From Macrostomum hystrix (taxonomy: Eukaryota; Platyhelminthes; Macrostomidae): a DNA stretch of 64,000 nt. The position numbers and the translations under genes were made by a program. Positions 12,001-24,474 of the stretch are shown here, piece after piece (the stretch's first letter is position 1; each line of letters starts with the position of its first letter). Location of the stretch: contig CATNEN010000007.1 of assembly GCA_950097015.1 (NCBI GenBank), positions 5,198,001 through 5,262,000 of the forward strand, given 5' to 3'. The notes under the pieces were generated by a model, which saw nothing but the letters and a program-made list of their open reading frames with translations, was not told the origin of the DNA and searched no databases.

Positions 12001-14049
12001 CGCTCGATCTACAACTGGCTGGGCGCCTCCTACCTGGAGCTGCACGATCAGACCAACTACTGCCCGCTAAGCGACATTCGCTGGTGCGTCCTGAGCGCAA
12101 ACGAACTATCCAAATGCGAACGAATGAAGCTGGCCTTCTCTGCTAAGAATTTGAAGCCAAGCATCAATTGTGTGAAGGGCGAGAGCGCCGTTAAGTGCAT
12201 GGAATACATTCAGATGGGCCTGGCCGATGTTATCAACCTAGACGCCGGCGATCTCTACTTGGCCGGCAAGCGCTTCGGATTGGTGCCATTTGTGGCGGAA
12301 TTCTACGGCGATGGCACTGACTATTACGCTGTGGCCATTGTGCGCCAGAATGACAAACAGATTCTGGTAAGTTTAGGGTTCGCCGAAGGCTAGCAACAAT
12401 ATGGGTTAAATAGATGGCCGAGAGGATTAGAAGTTGAGGAGAGATGGGAATGGCGTTAGAAGTTAGGACAGGTTGCAAGAGTTAAGGAGAGGTGGGAACA
12501 GATCAGAAATGGTGGGATCAGGTCAGGAATGGTGGAAACAGGTCAGGAGAAAGGTAACAGGTCAGGCGAGGGGTGGGAACAGGTCAGGAGAGGGGTGGGA
12601 ACAGGTCAGGAGAGGGTTGGGAACAGGTCAGGAGAAGGGTGGGAACAAGTCAGGAGAGGTGAATCTGAGAATTTGAAAAGTGGGATTACTAGAAAAGCCT
12701 ATGCGAAATTGTGAAAATAGGTAAGAAATCGGGGATAATTGGGATGTTATTTTTTTTTCTATATTAAATGAAATGAGTCCCTACTATCTTTTCATCCCCA
12801 TCCGTGCAGGTGAGCAACCTGTTGCACAAGCGCACCTGTCACTCTGGCATTGGAAAGGCTACTGGCTGGGTTGTGCCGATGAACCTGGTGCTGGACACTC
12901 GGCAGATCACGGTGCTGAAGTGCCGCCTGATCCACGCCTTCTCTGAGTTGGTCTCGCGCTCCTGCATCCCCGGCATTATGGACAACACTTACAATCCCAC
13001 TGGCTATAATCCCATCAACCTGTGCGAGAAGTGCCGCTCGGGCGGTCCGGACAAGTGCCAGCGCAATGACCGGGAGCTCTACTACGGCGACGACGGCGCC
13101 TTCCGCTGCCTGGTCGAGGAGGCTGGCGATGTGGCCTTCACTAGGTGAGCGGATTTCGAAGAAAAACAAAGCAGAAAGCTTCTATCCCTTTGAGTGTCCT
13201 GACGTCAACACTTCTTTCTTATGTCCATTTTTATTCTATTTTTTTCTTTCTTACCCAGCTTCAAAGAACGTAGATCCTTAGATGAATACATGTTAATCTT
13301 CATTAAAAACTATCCAGATCCTCATTTAAGAACATTCAGGTCCACATTTTATGTCCTAATTTCTAAGCTGGCTGTTCAGAGTACATATATATATATGGAC
13401 TTTGTATGGACCATATGGATATATGGACCATATATATATGGACCATATGGACCATATATATATATACATTTTTATATCCATATAAAAAGATCCCATGGTT
13501 GATAAGATTTCAATCGTTGATTCACGCAGGCACACGACCGTGTTCGACAACACAGCCGGCCACAATCCTGCCCACTGGGCTCGCAATCGCCGAAGCAACG
13601 ACTACGAGATCCTGTGCGCCGACGGCAGCCGGCGGGAGGTGCAGGACTGGCAGGACTGCAACCTGGGCCGCATTCCCGGCAACACCCTGGTGACTGGCGC
13701 CTACAAGACCGAGGAGCAGAAGCGCACCATGTGGCAGCTGCTGAAGTACGCGCAGACTTTCTACGCTAGCGATCAAAACAACAACAATTTCCAGCTATTC
13801 GACAGCGGCTTCGATCGCAGCGACCTCCTGTTCCAGGACATCACCAAGTCGCTGGTGTACATCGCGCCAGTTAACCAATCCTACGAGGCCTGGCTAGGCA
13901 GGCAATTTATGCAACGCCTGGAGACTCTGGAGTGGCAGGGCTGCAACCTGAATAGCGGCCTGGGCACGGGCGCGGCCGCCATTTTGGCGCAGCCTGCGGC
14001 GCTGGCGCTCAGCTTGGCGGCCTTGGCGCTGTCCCGCTTCATGGCGTAA
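9059..14049 (+). CDS. Melanotransferrin-like two-lobed transferrin, GPI-type C-terminus
   Basis: Seven exons join in phase: 9059-9119, 10564-10850, 10952-11076, 11169-11604, 11827-12366, 12810-13144 and 13530-14049, giving 767 residues. Residues 1-20 form a signal peptide. The N-lobe starts at VRWCVYTDD and the C-lobe at IRWCVLSAN; each shows transferrin signatures such as LDAG, GDVAF or ADVAF, DGALRC or DGAFRC, and paired cysteines. The C-terminus is a 25-residue alanine/leucine-rich hydrophobic tail ending at the stop codon, as in GPI-anchored melanotransferrin. Family members bind ferric iron with carbonate at the cell surface or in body fluid. Here the ligands look degenerate in both lobes: the N-lobe retains Asp and possibly one Tyr, the C-lobe Asp and the first Tyr, while the second Tyr, His and carbonate-binding Arg are replaced. 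Iron transport is therefore doubtful. All six introns are GT-AG. The downstream neighbour ORMDL is convergent. Confidence 0.9.
12465..12660 (+). repeat. 22-bp minisatellite in transferrin intron 5
   Basis: About nine variable copies of a purine-rich unit, core aggtcaggagaggggtggga, lie in the 443-base intron between transferrin exons 5 and 6. The last four copies are most alike. The short reading frames across it are repeat artefacts. Confidence 0.8.
13385..13465. repeat. TA and ggaccatat low-complexity tract in transferrin intron 6
   Basis: Alternating runs of TATATA and copies of ggaccatat lie about 65 bases upstream of the exon 7 acceptor. Local replication slippage is the likely origin. 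Confidence 0.7.
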
Positions 14050-15694
14050 CCTGCGACACCTTCCCGTGCTCCGCCTTTGCTAATCTACATATTTACTGAC
14101 AACTTTATTTTCCTGTTATCGTTCACTATGATTTTCTTGTTTGTTATACTACTGACTGCGCTTGTGACCCAAGTAGTGTGCACCAGAGCAGTAACTCCCA
14201 TTATAAACTGATTTTTCATGTTTCATATGTTATGCTTTGTGAAACGAAGATTTTTTTGTGTCTGTAGTGTGCTTCGAGATTCCTTCAATGCGTCGATGGG
14301 CCACCGAATCGTGTTCTAGCTACGCGTGTACTTTTACAAAAATATTCTTTTTTAGTTGAAAAACAAGCTTTGTGCTGCCTATTCCATTTGTACAGACACA
14401 TCTGTCATAGCTCCAGTGACTTGTGTGTAGTTATTTTTTACATTCCAACTTTTATTATAGCGTTTGTCTAAAAACATTCCGAAATTTTTATTACCAGTTA
14501 CCCCCTGCTGATAGTGGCCAACAGGCAAACCTGGACAAATTCATGTACATTCCTGTCCTATTTATGTCAGTAAATGTTCTTACAGTTAAGGATATACATC
14601 TTTTTTAATCCAGCTATATTAATGTAGCTCTTGATTCGTGTATTCATTTACCCAATCTGTGTATTTCTGCTTGTTTTAGTATAACATGAACTGTCCAATG
14701 CGCTGTCAGTTTTGCTTCTATTATTAATTGAATACTTAGTATAGAATGCAGATCCACAATTTGTTCCTAATAAGGCAGACAGGCTGTGACCTTTAACACT
14801 TACTCATAAATGTGCTATCCGATGCTGCCGCTGTGGCCACTTTAGCCGCGGATCATCAGTTTCACATTTTACCTATTCATAATTTATGTATTTTGGGAGA
14901 CTTCTACATTTCCTTAGTAACTATTCTCGGGACCATTACCACTGACTGCTACATGAGGACAGCCAATAATTTAAATATATAGGTACGTAAAGTAAGACGC
15001 TAACAATACACTCTGATCGGTTGCGCACCTCAATTGAAACTTTTTTATTTCTTGATGTATTCGATACATTATTAGAGTAGAATTCATTTTGTTAATTGTA
15101 AACTTCTCTTTGCTTCATACGCATCTATGTAAAAGGCGGAAAACTTAACTTTACATAGCTCGCTACTTTAAGTATTATAGCGAGAACACAATAATGAGTG
15201 AGAAATAATGTTTAAAAAATATTTATAGAGGGGAGGCACGTTAAACAAGATAAGGCATAAAACTAGCGCTTTGGATGAAAATGGGAGTTTAAAAATATCT
15301 TAGCAATAGACAAAAGTAGATGTGACACACTAGTGATAACATTATTTACTAAGTAGTTGTTAGTCAAGCTTCGCTCAAACCTGTAACTTCTGGATAGTTA
15401 TGCATATGCACAGTGGCAGTGATAGCGGAGTGAAGGAACAGGATGCCCGTGTCTGCTTGTAGCCTTCAATACATCTGGCCGTAAGTCTGTGTCATTTTCT
15501 GCTGAAGAAGCATTTTGATAACCTACCAATAAAAAGCAAATCAGAACAGGTTCACACTAAAAAACAATCAGCATCAGTCAAAAAGAATAGTTGAGTTCGG
15601 TTTGATCACACAGTTTGTACAAACGCGCGCCAACATCAGCGCGAAGGCTCTTCAGCTCCGGTTGCATAGGCCACGCCCTTAGCCTAGTTCCGCT
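14050..15694. other. Convergent intergenic region between transferrin and ORMDL
   Basis: Holds the 3' ends of two facing genes. A minus-strand AATAAA (plus-strand tttatt at about 15044) lies 650 bases past the ORMDL stop, and a plus-strand AATAAA lies at about 15528. If both were used, the two transcripts would overlap. No coding region is visible. Confidence 0.4.
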
Positions 15695-16252
15695 TTACCA
15701 CTTGTTGATGCCGAATATGCGAACCTTGTAGAGCTGCGGCAGCTTGGGCACAATGGCTAGCAGCACCAGGGACAGGGCGTTCACAATGAAGTGAATCTGG
15801 TCGTAGCGGGTGTAGAAGGTGGTCAACAGGAAGCTGAAAAGTGGCCATGGGTTCGAATTTTAGGCGCCACTAAACGAAAACAATTCGCTGACACAGACAA
15901 ATAGGCGCAACTTACACGACAATGGGCACAACCAGCAGAAACTTCTTGGTGGCTGTGAACTGCACGCCATCGTCCAGCTGCTCCCAGTGGGTGAGAGTGC
16001 GGCTCTCGCCCTGGTCCATCGGCTCAAATGGGGCGCCCTTCTCCCAGTGCAGCCAGAAATAGGTGATGACATTGTGAATCTGGCAGGTGAGGGTCCAGGC
16101 CAGAGCCACGCTGATGAAGGGAATGGATAGCACAATAAAGTGCGCGATGAAAATGAAGATCACATAAGTGGCCCAGATGCCGCGGGAATTGAAGTAGATG
16201 TGATTCGGATTGGGATCCGAGTGCGCTGTGCCAACCTGCATCGCTGTTTGAT
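15695..16252 (-). CDS. ORMDL: ORMDL family regulator of serine palmitoyltransferase
   Basis: The coding exons are 16241 down to 15916 and 15833 down to 15695, joined by a GT-AG intron in phase (GT/C), for 154 residues against about 153 in human ORMDL proteins. The chain begins [13 protein letters not shown], a clear match to the family N-terminus, and contains [21 protein letters not shown] and [10 protein letters not shown], ending in RIFGINKW. Four hydrophobic segments agree with an ER membrane protein. ORMDL proteins bind serine palmitoyltransferase and restrain sphingolipid synthesis when ceramide is plentiful. The ATG lies 11 bases inside an exon that starts after an acceptor-like TATCTTTCAG, so there is either a 5' UTR intron or a spliced-leader site. 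The frame reads open upstream to 16292, but the conserved N-terminus fixes the start at 16241. Confidence 0.95.
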
Positions 16253-18714
16253 CTGAAAGATATGGCTCTAGTGTTTTATATGACCGCTTCAAACTCTATT
16301 AGAGACTGAGCTTATTAGCAAGATAAAAGAAGCTGACAATAGAATAGAACAGACGTGCATCACTTTTCTATTGCATACCTAAATCTACTTTTAACTGAGT
16401 GGCATGGTTATAGCATGTCTGTGTTGCTTAAGAGCCTTATTTGCAAGTTTCAAATATATAAATAAGAAGAATTTTAATACTTTTTCCTTTAAATGCTTTG
16501 CTTGCAGGAGACTCATGACTAACAACTACCTAAAATGTATCATAAACTAAAAAAATATTCTTAGCCAAAGTAATTGTCACTTTGTCATTACAAAATAACT
16601 CAACAGACAAAACACACTATAGTCTGCCTTTTTGTCTTATGTCTAGACTTAAGTAACTAAAACTATATTATCTAAATAATTCTACTGAACTCTGAACTCA
16701 GTTTTTTTGTGGCCTAAATGTTCATATTTGCTGCTTAGATATAAAATCGCATTTCAGACTGGATTTTGGCAATGGAAATTCATAAATTTATGGCTTTTGT
16801 TAAAAGGACTGATTTGATTGACAAATCTGTTCTTGGGTTTCACAAAAAGTGAAAAACTAACTAAAACAAAAATGTTATAAACAATTAGAGAGCTCATGAA
16901 TTCAAACCAAAGGGTCAATAGGTTTCATAATTTCATAAGCAGACATTTTATAAATTGTTTATGCTCTACTTATTTTAGGCAAGTTAAATTCATGGGTAGC
17001 CATGTTGGTCACCTTGGCCTTAACTAACATAATAATAAATTAAACACCTTGCTATCATGCCTGTGTGCATGCCAGTGTATGGAAAATCAGTTGATTTTCT
17101 TGTTCCTTAACTTATTTTAATAGAGTAAATACTCTTCATTTTGTATGCAGTGATGCCCTACCATGAACAAGAATGAGAGAGACCACTTGCTAAATCATGA
17201 ATATGAAGGGTGAGTTACATACATGTGCAACCTCCCAAATCTTAGCCGGCCATGCAACTTAGTTTTTGCTCTATTTACGACTTAGTTTGCTCTCATTTGC
17301 TCTCTTTTTCTCTCCCCCTTTTCCTCTTCTTCACGCCTTCCTTATTTGTCCCTTGGTCCCCCCTTTGATTTTTTTGCGCTTGGTTGATTGGTTTTTGCAA
17401 CTTACCTTGCTTGGCCCTCGTTCCCCCGGCTGGTTCGGCTAGGTCAGCCGGGTGTTGCACATGTATGGTGAGTTAGCTAGAGAGTACAATACATGGCAAT
17501 CCTGGAGATTCCCCACATTAAATTATTTCATGCACTTTAACGGAACTTTAGGGGGAGATAAGTATGGGGCACACAAAGATGTTGCAGAGTTAAAGAGTTA
17601 ATTGCAGAAAACAAAGTCTGTCAGAGTTGGCATAGTGTCCAATCCAATACAGGATAGTGTCCAATAGTGTCCAATCCAATACAGGATATTACCAAACTGA
17701 TGATCAGGGAAGGCCTGGCACCACATGAACTCTTGCAGGTTATATGCTAAAAAGGGCATCAGAAGTCCTATGCATGGCCTGGAATTTGGCCTTGCAGTGG
17801 CAGTGGGCCCACATGCCCTTATTCCTCAACCATATTCATGTGAGCACCCAAGTTATTTGTTCACAGAAATGCAGTTAATGATTCACTGTCAAAAGCGTGT
17901 GAAAAAATTAATGCAGGGATCTTCAGGATTGCCCAATGCATAACATATTTACACACAGCATTTGATTTGTAAGCCTAGTAGGCCTACAATCTTACTTGCA
18001 AATAGCAATGCCTTCCAGCAAACCAGATTTGTACAACATTTATTTTAAAGACAAGTCAATAGCAGACAAGATGGTGGCAGACAAAGACCAGAAACCCTGT
18101 TAAAATATCACAGGGTTATATAGATAATGATATAGGCCCCTATATAGCATGTATATAATTAGAACATAAAAGAAATAATAGGCGTTGATTCTTAAGTTTC
18201 TTGACTTTTTTAGTTGCTAGCTACTTTTTGCCATATAAAATAACTAATATTGGCTTTAATATTACTAGGGCCTAGGGCCAATGGCACTTGTGGGCTAAGC
18301 AAAGTGCGTTTAAGTCTAAGAAAGACGTTATATTATCTACCAAAATACAATAAATACAATATGACGACAGTGAATGAAAAAGTAAGTGATTTGCGAATTA
18401 GAATAGACCGAGTTGTTTGCTTAATTAGGAAGACAATTATGATAGAGATTGGACCTTGGATCCTTAAATTTAGAACATTGCAAAATAAATAGCCAAGTTG
18501 TTGATTAATCGTCGTCACATTTAAAAATTTATCGAATCAAATAAAAGTTATAACATGACATAATGCATAGAGGAAAAACAATAAACAAATTGTAAAGCCT
18601 AAACAACAAAAAATGAGTTCTAATAGATTTATTTAAAAAGCTGGCTTTGTACAATTATAGTAATTTTTTTCTGTTTTACATAAAAATGTTAGGCCCCTAT
18701 ACACCGTTATTTAA
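16253..18714. other. Non-coding region upstream of ORMDL
   Basis: Mostly AT-rich with no recognised gene. A pyrimidine-rich patch lies at 17280-17400. A local duplication of tagtgtccaatccaataca lies at about 17633-17690. The 72-codon frame at 17725-17943 has no family I recognise and may be transposon debris. The 5' exon or promoter of ORMDL should lie here but cannot be placed. Confidence 0.4.
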
Positions 18715-19936
18715 GGGTGCGTTCGAGTAGCTTAAAATAGCTTAAAATGATTTAAACTGCCTTAAAACGGTATTTTAGCGACAGCAGTAAAACAAAGTAA
18801 TTTTTCAGAAAATTCAATAAAAAAGTCGCTGCACTTCAGTCAATCATGATTACAGCATCCTGGAATGCCTTTGTTTAATATTTTTATATTGAATTGTCAG
18901 TCTAAGCTTGTTTTCAATAATTTAGAATACTTAGTTATAAGAACAAATACGTTTTGAAAAAATTGTAAAAGTATCCTGAGGGAAAAACATTAGGTAAATA
19001 AAATTCTTTTAACGTTAGAAATCCTTTTTTCTGTATGAAATCCCATTCTAAGTTTGTTTTCTTACAATAGAATTTTTTGCTCATGGGACGCGCGCGCTAG
19101 TTTAACTGAAATTACTGTAGACGTTTATTAATATTTTAATTATATATCGTGTATCTGCATATCTGTATATTAGGAACCATTTCTTGCTCAACCAATTTAG
19201 CTTGTCTTTGAAATTTTGTTACATTTTACCTAGTTTGTTCCGATTGTTTTAAGTGACTCCTTTCTATTTGTTTCAGTGTATTCGAAGTATTTTTGTTTCA
19301 TACTGTTAATTTTAACTATCTGATATTGCCAATATCTTTTTTGTATACTTCTACATTAATTTGTAACATTTGTAAAAATTGTAGGAGTTGGAAAAATTAT
19401 TGCGGATAAATATATATACAAATTGTATATTTTGAGTTAAGTTAATAAAGAGACGTGAATTGCTAACCGCTTTGCTTTAAATTTCTGCCCCAAAAACAAC
19501 GGGCAAAAAAGCTAGTAATTAAATAAACGGCATACAGTAATTTCAGTTAAACTAGCGCGCGCGTCCCATGAGCAAAAAATTCTATTGTAAGAAAACAAAC
19601 TTAGAATGGGATTTCATACAGAAAAAAGGATTTCTAACGTTAAAAGAATTTTATTTACCTAATGTTTTTCCCTCAGGATACTTTTACAATTTTTTCTAAA
19701 CGTATTTGTTCTTATAACTAAGTATTCTAAATTATTGAAAACAAGCTTAGACTGACAATTCAATATAAAAATATTAAACAAAGGCATTCCAGGATGCTGT
19801 AATCATGATTGACTGAAGTGCAGCGACTTTTTTATTGAATTTCTGAAAAATTACTTTGTTTTACTGCTGTCGCTAAAATACCGTTTTAAGGCAGTTTAAA
19901 TCATTTTAAGCTATTTTAAGCTACTCGAACGCACCC
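18715..19936. mobile_element. Foldback/MITE-like element with 405-bp near-identical inverted arms
   Basis: The left arm 18715-19119 and right arm 19533-19936 are reverse complements with only about two differences that I can find, one substitution and one single-base indel. Termini read GGGTGCGTTCGAGTAGC and the inverse. TAA flanks both ends (18712-18714 and 19937-19939). A 3-base TWA duplication with GGG-starting termini fits the PIF/Harbinger superfamily. The 413-base centre is AT-rich and has no transposase, so the element would depend on an autonomous relative elsewhere. Confidence 0.75.
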
Positions 19937-20137
19937 TAAGAAATTCTACTATACTTTAAATTGCAAATGCACACCAGTCCTATTTAATGATGTTAGTTAT
20001 GCATTTTGTTTTGTGCTGACTAATTGAACGATACATTAATTAATATATCGTTAAATAAACTATTTTAGTTCTGCATTAATCTATCGGATTATAGTTAAAT
20101 TCAAATATAACAATTTCAAGCTTTCATTAATCTTTGA

Positions 20138-20208
20138 GCATCGGTGGTTCAGTGGTAGAATGCTCGCCTGCCACGCGGGCGGCCCGGGTTCGATTCCCGG
20201 CCGATGCA
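20138..20208 (+). tRNA. tRNA-Gly (anticodon GCC)
   Basis: A complete 71-base cloverleaf. The acceptor stem GCATCGG pairs with CCGATGC, followed by discriminator A. The D-arm contains the A box TGGTTCAGTGG. The anticodon stem CTCGC/GCGGG encloses the loop CTGCCAC with anticodon GCC at 20170-20172. The T-arm CCGGG-TTCGATT-CCCGG contains the B box. A TTTT pol III terminator follows at 20212-20215. No intron and no encoded CCA, as is normal for eukaryotes. Confidence 0.97.
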
Positions 20209-20215
20209 ACCTTTT

Positions 20216-22310
20216 GCATTCGAATTTGATAAAATGATAAACTTAATAAAAAAATTTTTTCCTACTCATCGGTCCCATTTACTTTGCTCGGCTTTACATA
20301 AAGTTAAATATCACCATTGTGATATATGGCTGTCATTTTAACCTGTTTGTGTTTAATCTGGTAATTTTACTGAAATGAAATGAAACTTAATACTGAAATG
20401 AACTAAATGAAGTCATCCACAATAAATAAGCTATTATGAATACTTTTGTTATGAAAGTGATTAGACTTAACGACTATTTTTTAATGATCTGCCCTTACAG
20501 GCCTTAGATTTTGCTTTGTCGCGGTCTTCTGTAAAGAAATTTTTGCTAATTGTGTTAAAATGCTTCAAGCGCATGCGCTATTCGTACTACTAAAATTATA
20601 TCTATAACAAATACTCTAATTTCTCTCTTGACCCGCTAGTACAAGTAAGTAATGAAGTCACGACGGAACTATCCAAACCTCATGAAAATTGATGAACCAC
20701 TTAGATCAAGCTACCAAAGGGAGCACTTCGTCATTGCCGGGAATGCGATAATTACTCTTGACGCTATTCTAAATATTTGCCCGCCACCGCGAAAGCTTTC
20801 CGGACAAGGCAGCTTTCATGGCTTCTGCGCTGGTGCAGCCTCACCGACCCGGAAACAAGCGCATTAGTTTAACTATTTAATTGATGCAGAACATTGTAGG
20901 CCAAGTGTTTGGCATTTACGTTTATTGCCCATGGCCTGCAGCGGACTAACAGGGGTTGCCCCGCGTTGGCAGTGAAGAAGCCAAGCGGGCCGGGGGAGGA
21001 CAAAATGCGATTCACGCTTGCCTTGCCGCGCTGCAGCTGCACGGCACTGCCCGGCCCGCTGCAGCCACCTTGCAGTGCGCGCTAACCTGCCACAACCGCT
21101 CAGCTGCAGCCGTGCCTCATCGGCGCACACGGCAGCTGATCGCTAAAAACGCAAACTGCTTCTGTTATGCTGATGGGCTGCTGGGGTGGGATGGACAAGG
21201 CGTTTGGGATCGCGTGAACCAGTTGCATAGGCCCTCCGCGGCTATCCGAATTGAACATCTGCTTCGCGCGGAAATAGAATACAGAGGGGTTCCCTGACAA
21301 AATCTCTGCAGCTGCCTGCGATGATGAAGCTGATGATGGCGGCGATGCAGCATAGATATAGAGGCAATGTTGAGAGGCTGGGTCAGGGCTGTACCACCTG
21401 CTGGCACAAGCATTCAGTAGCAATATACATTTATAAATTGCCGAGACTTTCCTGCAGATTGTAAGCAGCCAAGTGCGCCAAGCGGCCCTTCATTTTATCA
21501 TGTTAGTTTATACATTAGGCAAGTGTGTAAATCGGCAATAATGAATGCGAATGCACGATTCCAAATTAACACTGCAACAGCTCTGTTACCTATACTCGCG
21601 CGCTTAGGGTGCATGCCATCCGCTGTTGTGTAAGCTGCTGCGCCGGTCGTGTTTTGCATTATTTTATCGCTGATCCCATTGCGCAGCAATATAGAAGTGG
21701 GTGCGGGAAGCAGGCATTAATGTCTGTGTGCACCTTCAACTTGATTGGCAACCCGTGTACGCCATATGCATGCGTGTGACGCGTGTTTGCAGTACATAGG
21801 CTAAAGCAATCACGGATCTGCAGAGCACTCTTCCTAGAATATTAGTTTGCATTTGGATTTGTGATTTCTTATTTTACGAGCTACTTATTGTATAGAAGCC
21901 AACTTCATTGATCTAGCTGATCTCTCAGCAGCAATAAGTTTTATTGTAGCGGATTGTACTCATTTTATGGTCAAGAGCAGAATTATTTATGATTTTTAAT
22001 GTCTGCGTGCACCGTAACGCCTAATCTGCAATAGCGGGAAATAATCCCCGTCATCAAGCCAACATTGTCCTATTGATCAACAGGATCAATAAGCCCGCAG
22101 TCCAGTCATAATCTGTTTCCCAAGTTTCTTAGAAAGCGAAATATGCATTCCGCGATATTTTGACAAATTAATTCAGTGCACAATCTCCACCACGGACCGA
22201 AGGAATATCGGAGCACAGATTTATTGCAACTGATCTGAAGATCATAACATCATTTTTTTATCTCATCAATCTTTGGACCACAACTAGTCAAGTAGGACCG
22301 CATCCATCAT
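20216..22310. other. Non-coding region after the tRNA
   Basis: No recognisable gene. A GC-richer island at about 20900-21420 gives overlapping open frames on both strands (for example 20956-21297 and 21100-21423), none with family similarity or coding-like features. The remainder is unremarkable. Confidence 0.4.
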
Positions 22311-22312
22311 AG

Positions 22313-23872
22313 CCTCACAAATCTTAGGACCCATAACCTTACCGATCCTAGGACCGTAATCTCACCGATCCTAGGACCATAACCTCACCGATCCTAGGAC
22401 CATAACCTCACCGATCCTAGGACCATAACCTCACCGATCCTAGGACCATAACCTCACCGATCCTAGGACCATAACCTCACCGATCCTAGGACCATAACCT
22501 CATCGATCCTAGGACCATAACCTCACCGATCCTAGGACCATAACCTCACCGATCCTAGGACCATAACCTCACCGATCCTAGGACCGTAACCTCACCGATC
22601 CTAGGACCATAACCTCACCGATCCTTGGACCATAACCTCACCGATCCTAGGACCGTAACCTCACCGATCCTAGGACCACAACCTCACCGATCCTTGGACC
22701 ATAACCTCACCGATCCTAGGACCGTAACCTCACCGATCCTAGGACCATAACCTCACCGATCCTTGGACCATAACCTCACCGATCCTAGGACCATAACCTC
22801 ACCGATCCTTGGACCATAACCTCACCGATCCTTGGACCATAACCTCACCGACCCTAGGACCATAACCTCACCGAAACTAGGACCGTAATCTCACAGATCC
22901 TAGGACCGTAATCTCACCGATCCTAGGACCCATAACCTCACCGATCCTAGGACCGTAATCTCACCGATCCTAGGACCATAACCTCACCGATCCTAGGACC
23001 GTAACCTCACCGATCCTAGGACCATAACCTCACCGATCCTAGGACCATAACCTCACCTATCCTAGGACCATAACCTTACCGATCCTAGGACCATAACCTC
23101 ACTGATCCTAGGACCATAACCTCACCGATCCTAGGACCATAATCTCACCGATCCTAGGACCGTAATCTCACCGATCCTAGGACCATAACCTCACCGATCC
23201 TAGGACCATAACCTCACCGATCTTATGACCATAACCTCGCCGATCCTAGGACCATAACCTCACCGATCCTAGGACCGTAATCTCACCGATCCTAGGACCA
23301 TAATCTCACCGATCCTAGGACCATAACATCATCGATCCTAGGACCATAACCTCACCGATCCTAGGACCACAACCTCACCGATCCTAGGACCGTAATCTCA
23401 CCGATCCTAGGACCAAAACCTCACCGATCCTAGGACCATAACCTCACCGATCCTAGGACCATAACCTCACCGATCCTAGGACCATAACCTCACCGATACT
23501 AGGACCATAACCTCACCGATCCTAGGACCATAACCTCACCGATCCTAGGACCATAACATCACCGATCCTAGGACCATAACCTCACCGATCCTAGGACCAT
23601 AACCTCACCGATCCTAGGACCAAAACCTCACCGATCCTAGGACCATAACCTCACCGATCCTAGGACCATAACCTCACCGATCCTAGGACCATAACCTCAC
23701 CGATCCTAGGACCATAACATCACCGATCCTAGGACCATAACCTCACCGATCCTAGGACCATAACCTCACCGATCCTAGGACCATAACATCACCGATCCTA
23801 GGACCATAACCTCACCGATCCTAGGACCATAACCTCACTGATCCTAGGACCATAACATCGCCGATCCTAGGA
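22313..23872 (+). repeat. Large 23-bp minisatellite, about 68 copies
   Basis: The unit core is ctcaccgatcctaggacc followed by ataac or gtaat. The palindrome CCTAGG recurs every 23 bases across 1.56 kb. Copies differ by a few substitutions (cttagg or cttgg for cctagg, gtaatc for ataacc), and variant types cluster, which suggests block amplification. No gene overlaps it. Confidence 0.95.
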
Positions 23873-23990
23873 CTAGGACTGGAATAGGAATGGGAATAGG
23901 AATAAAAATAACAATACGAATAGAACTAGAAATACGAATAGGAATAGGAATAGAAATAGAAATAGAAGTAGGAATAGTAATAAGAAAGGC
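23873..23990 (+). repeat. GGAATA-type hexamer tract
   Basis: Degenerate ggaata/gaaata hexamers directly abut the end of the 23-bp array, with no gap between the two repeat types. Confidence 0.8.
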
Positions 23991-24474
23991 TTACAGTGAT
24001 AATCTGATTCCACTCGCAATGCTCTAATTATAGTTATCATTCTGTTAATTCAAAATTCTTTTTATTTCCTGCCTAGATCTGTTATGCCAAATCCTATCCG
24101 CTAGATTTTTCAAATCCCCTATAATCCACATTGAGCACAGATGCAGGCTTGTACGAGTATATCATGCAGGTGCCGGTGGATTGGGACCCCCATAAAACAC
24201 AGACCTGCGTTGCCAAAGACCACAGGACAAAACCAAGCAATGAAACGCGGCAGTTGATTAAAAACTGGCCCAGTCTCATAATTTAATGTCCCTTGGAGAC
24301 TGATGAAATTTGTGATTTATGCGGGAATTTCAGAATTAGACTCAACTGTGTTGCTAAGATTGCTTTTTATCGATAAATTTTTCGCCCATTCCAATGCAGA
24401 AGGACTTTGTTGTCCAGCTATTGGCAGAATGTTCAGAAGAATATATTTTATTTCTTTTTGTCTGTACATCTAGA

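Noticed and set aside
17725-17943. 72-codon frame as a small gene
   Set aside because: No family resemblance, no clear promoter or splice context; it could be transposon debris but cannot be supported.
22313-23872. CRISPR-like array
   Set aside because: Units are contiguous with no unique spacers, and the context is eukaryotic. The same applies to the other tandem arrays.
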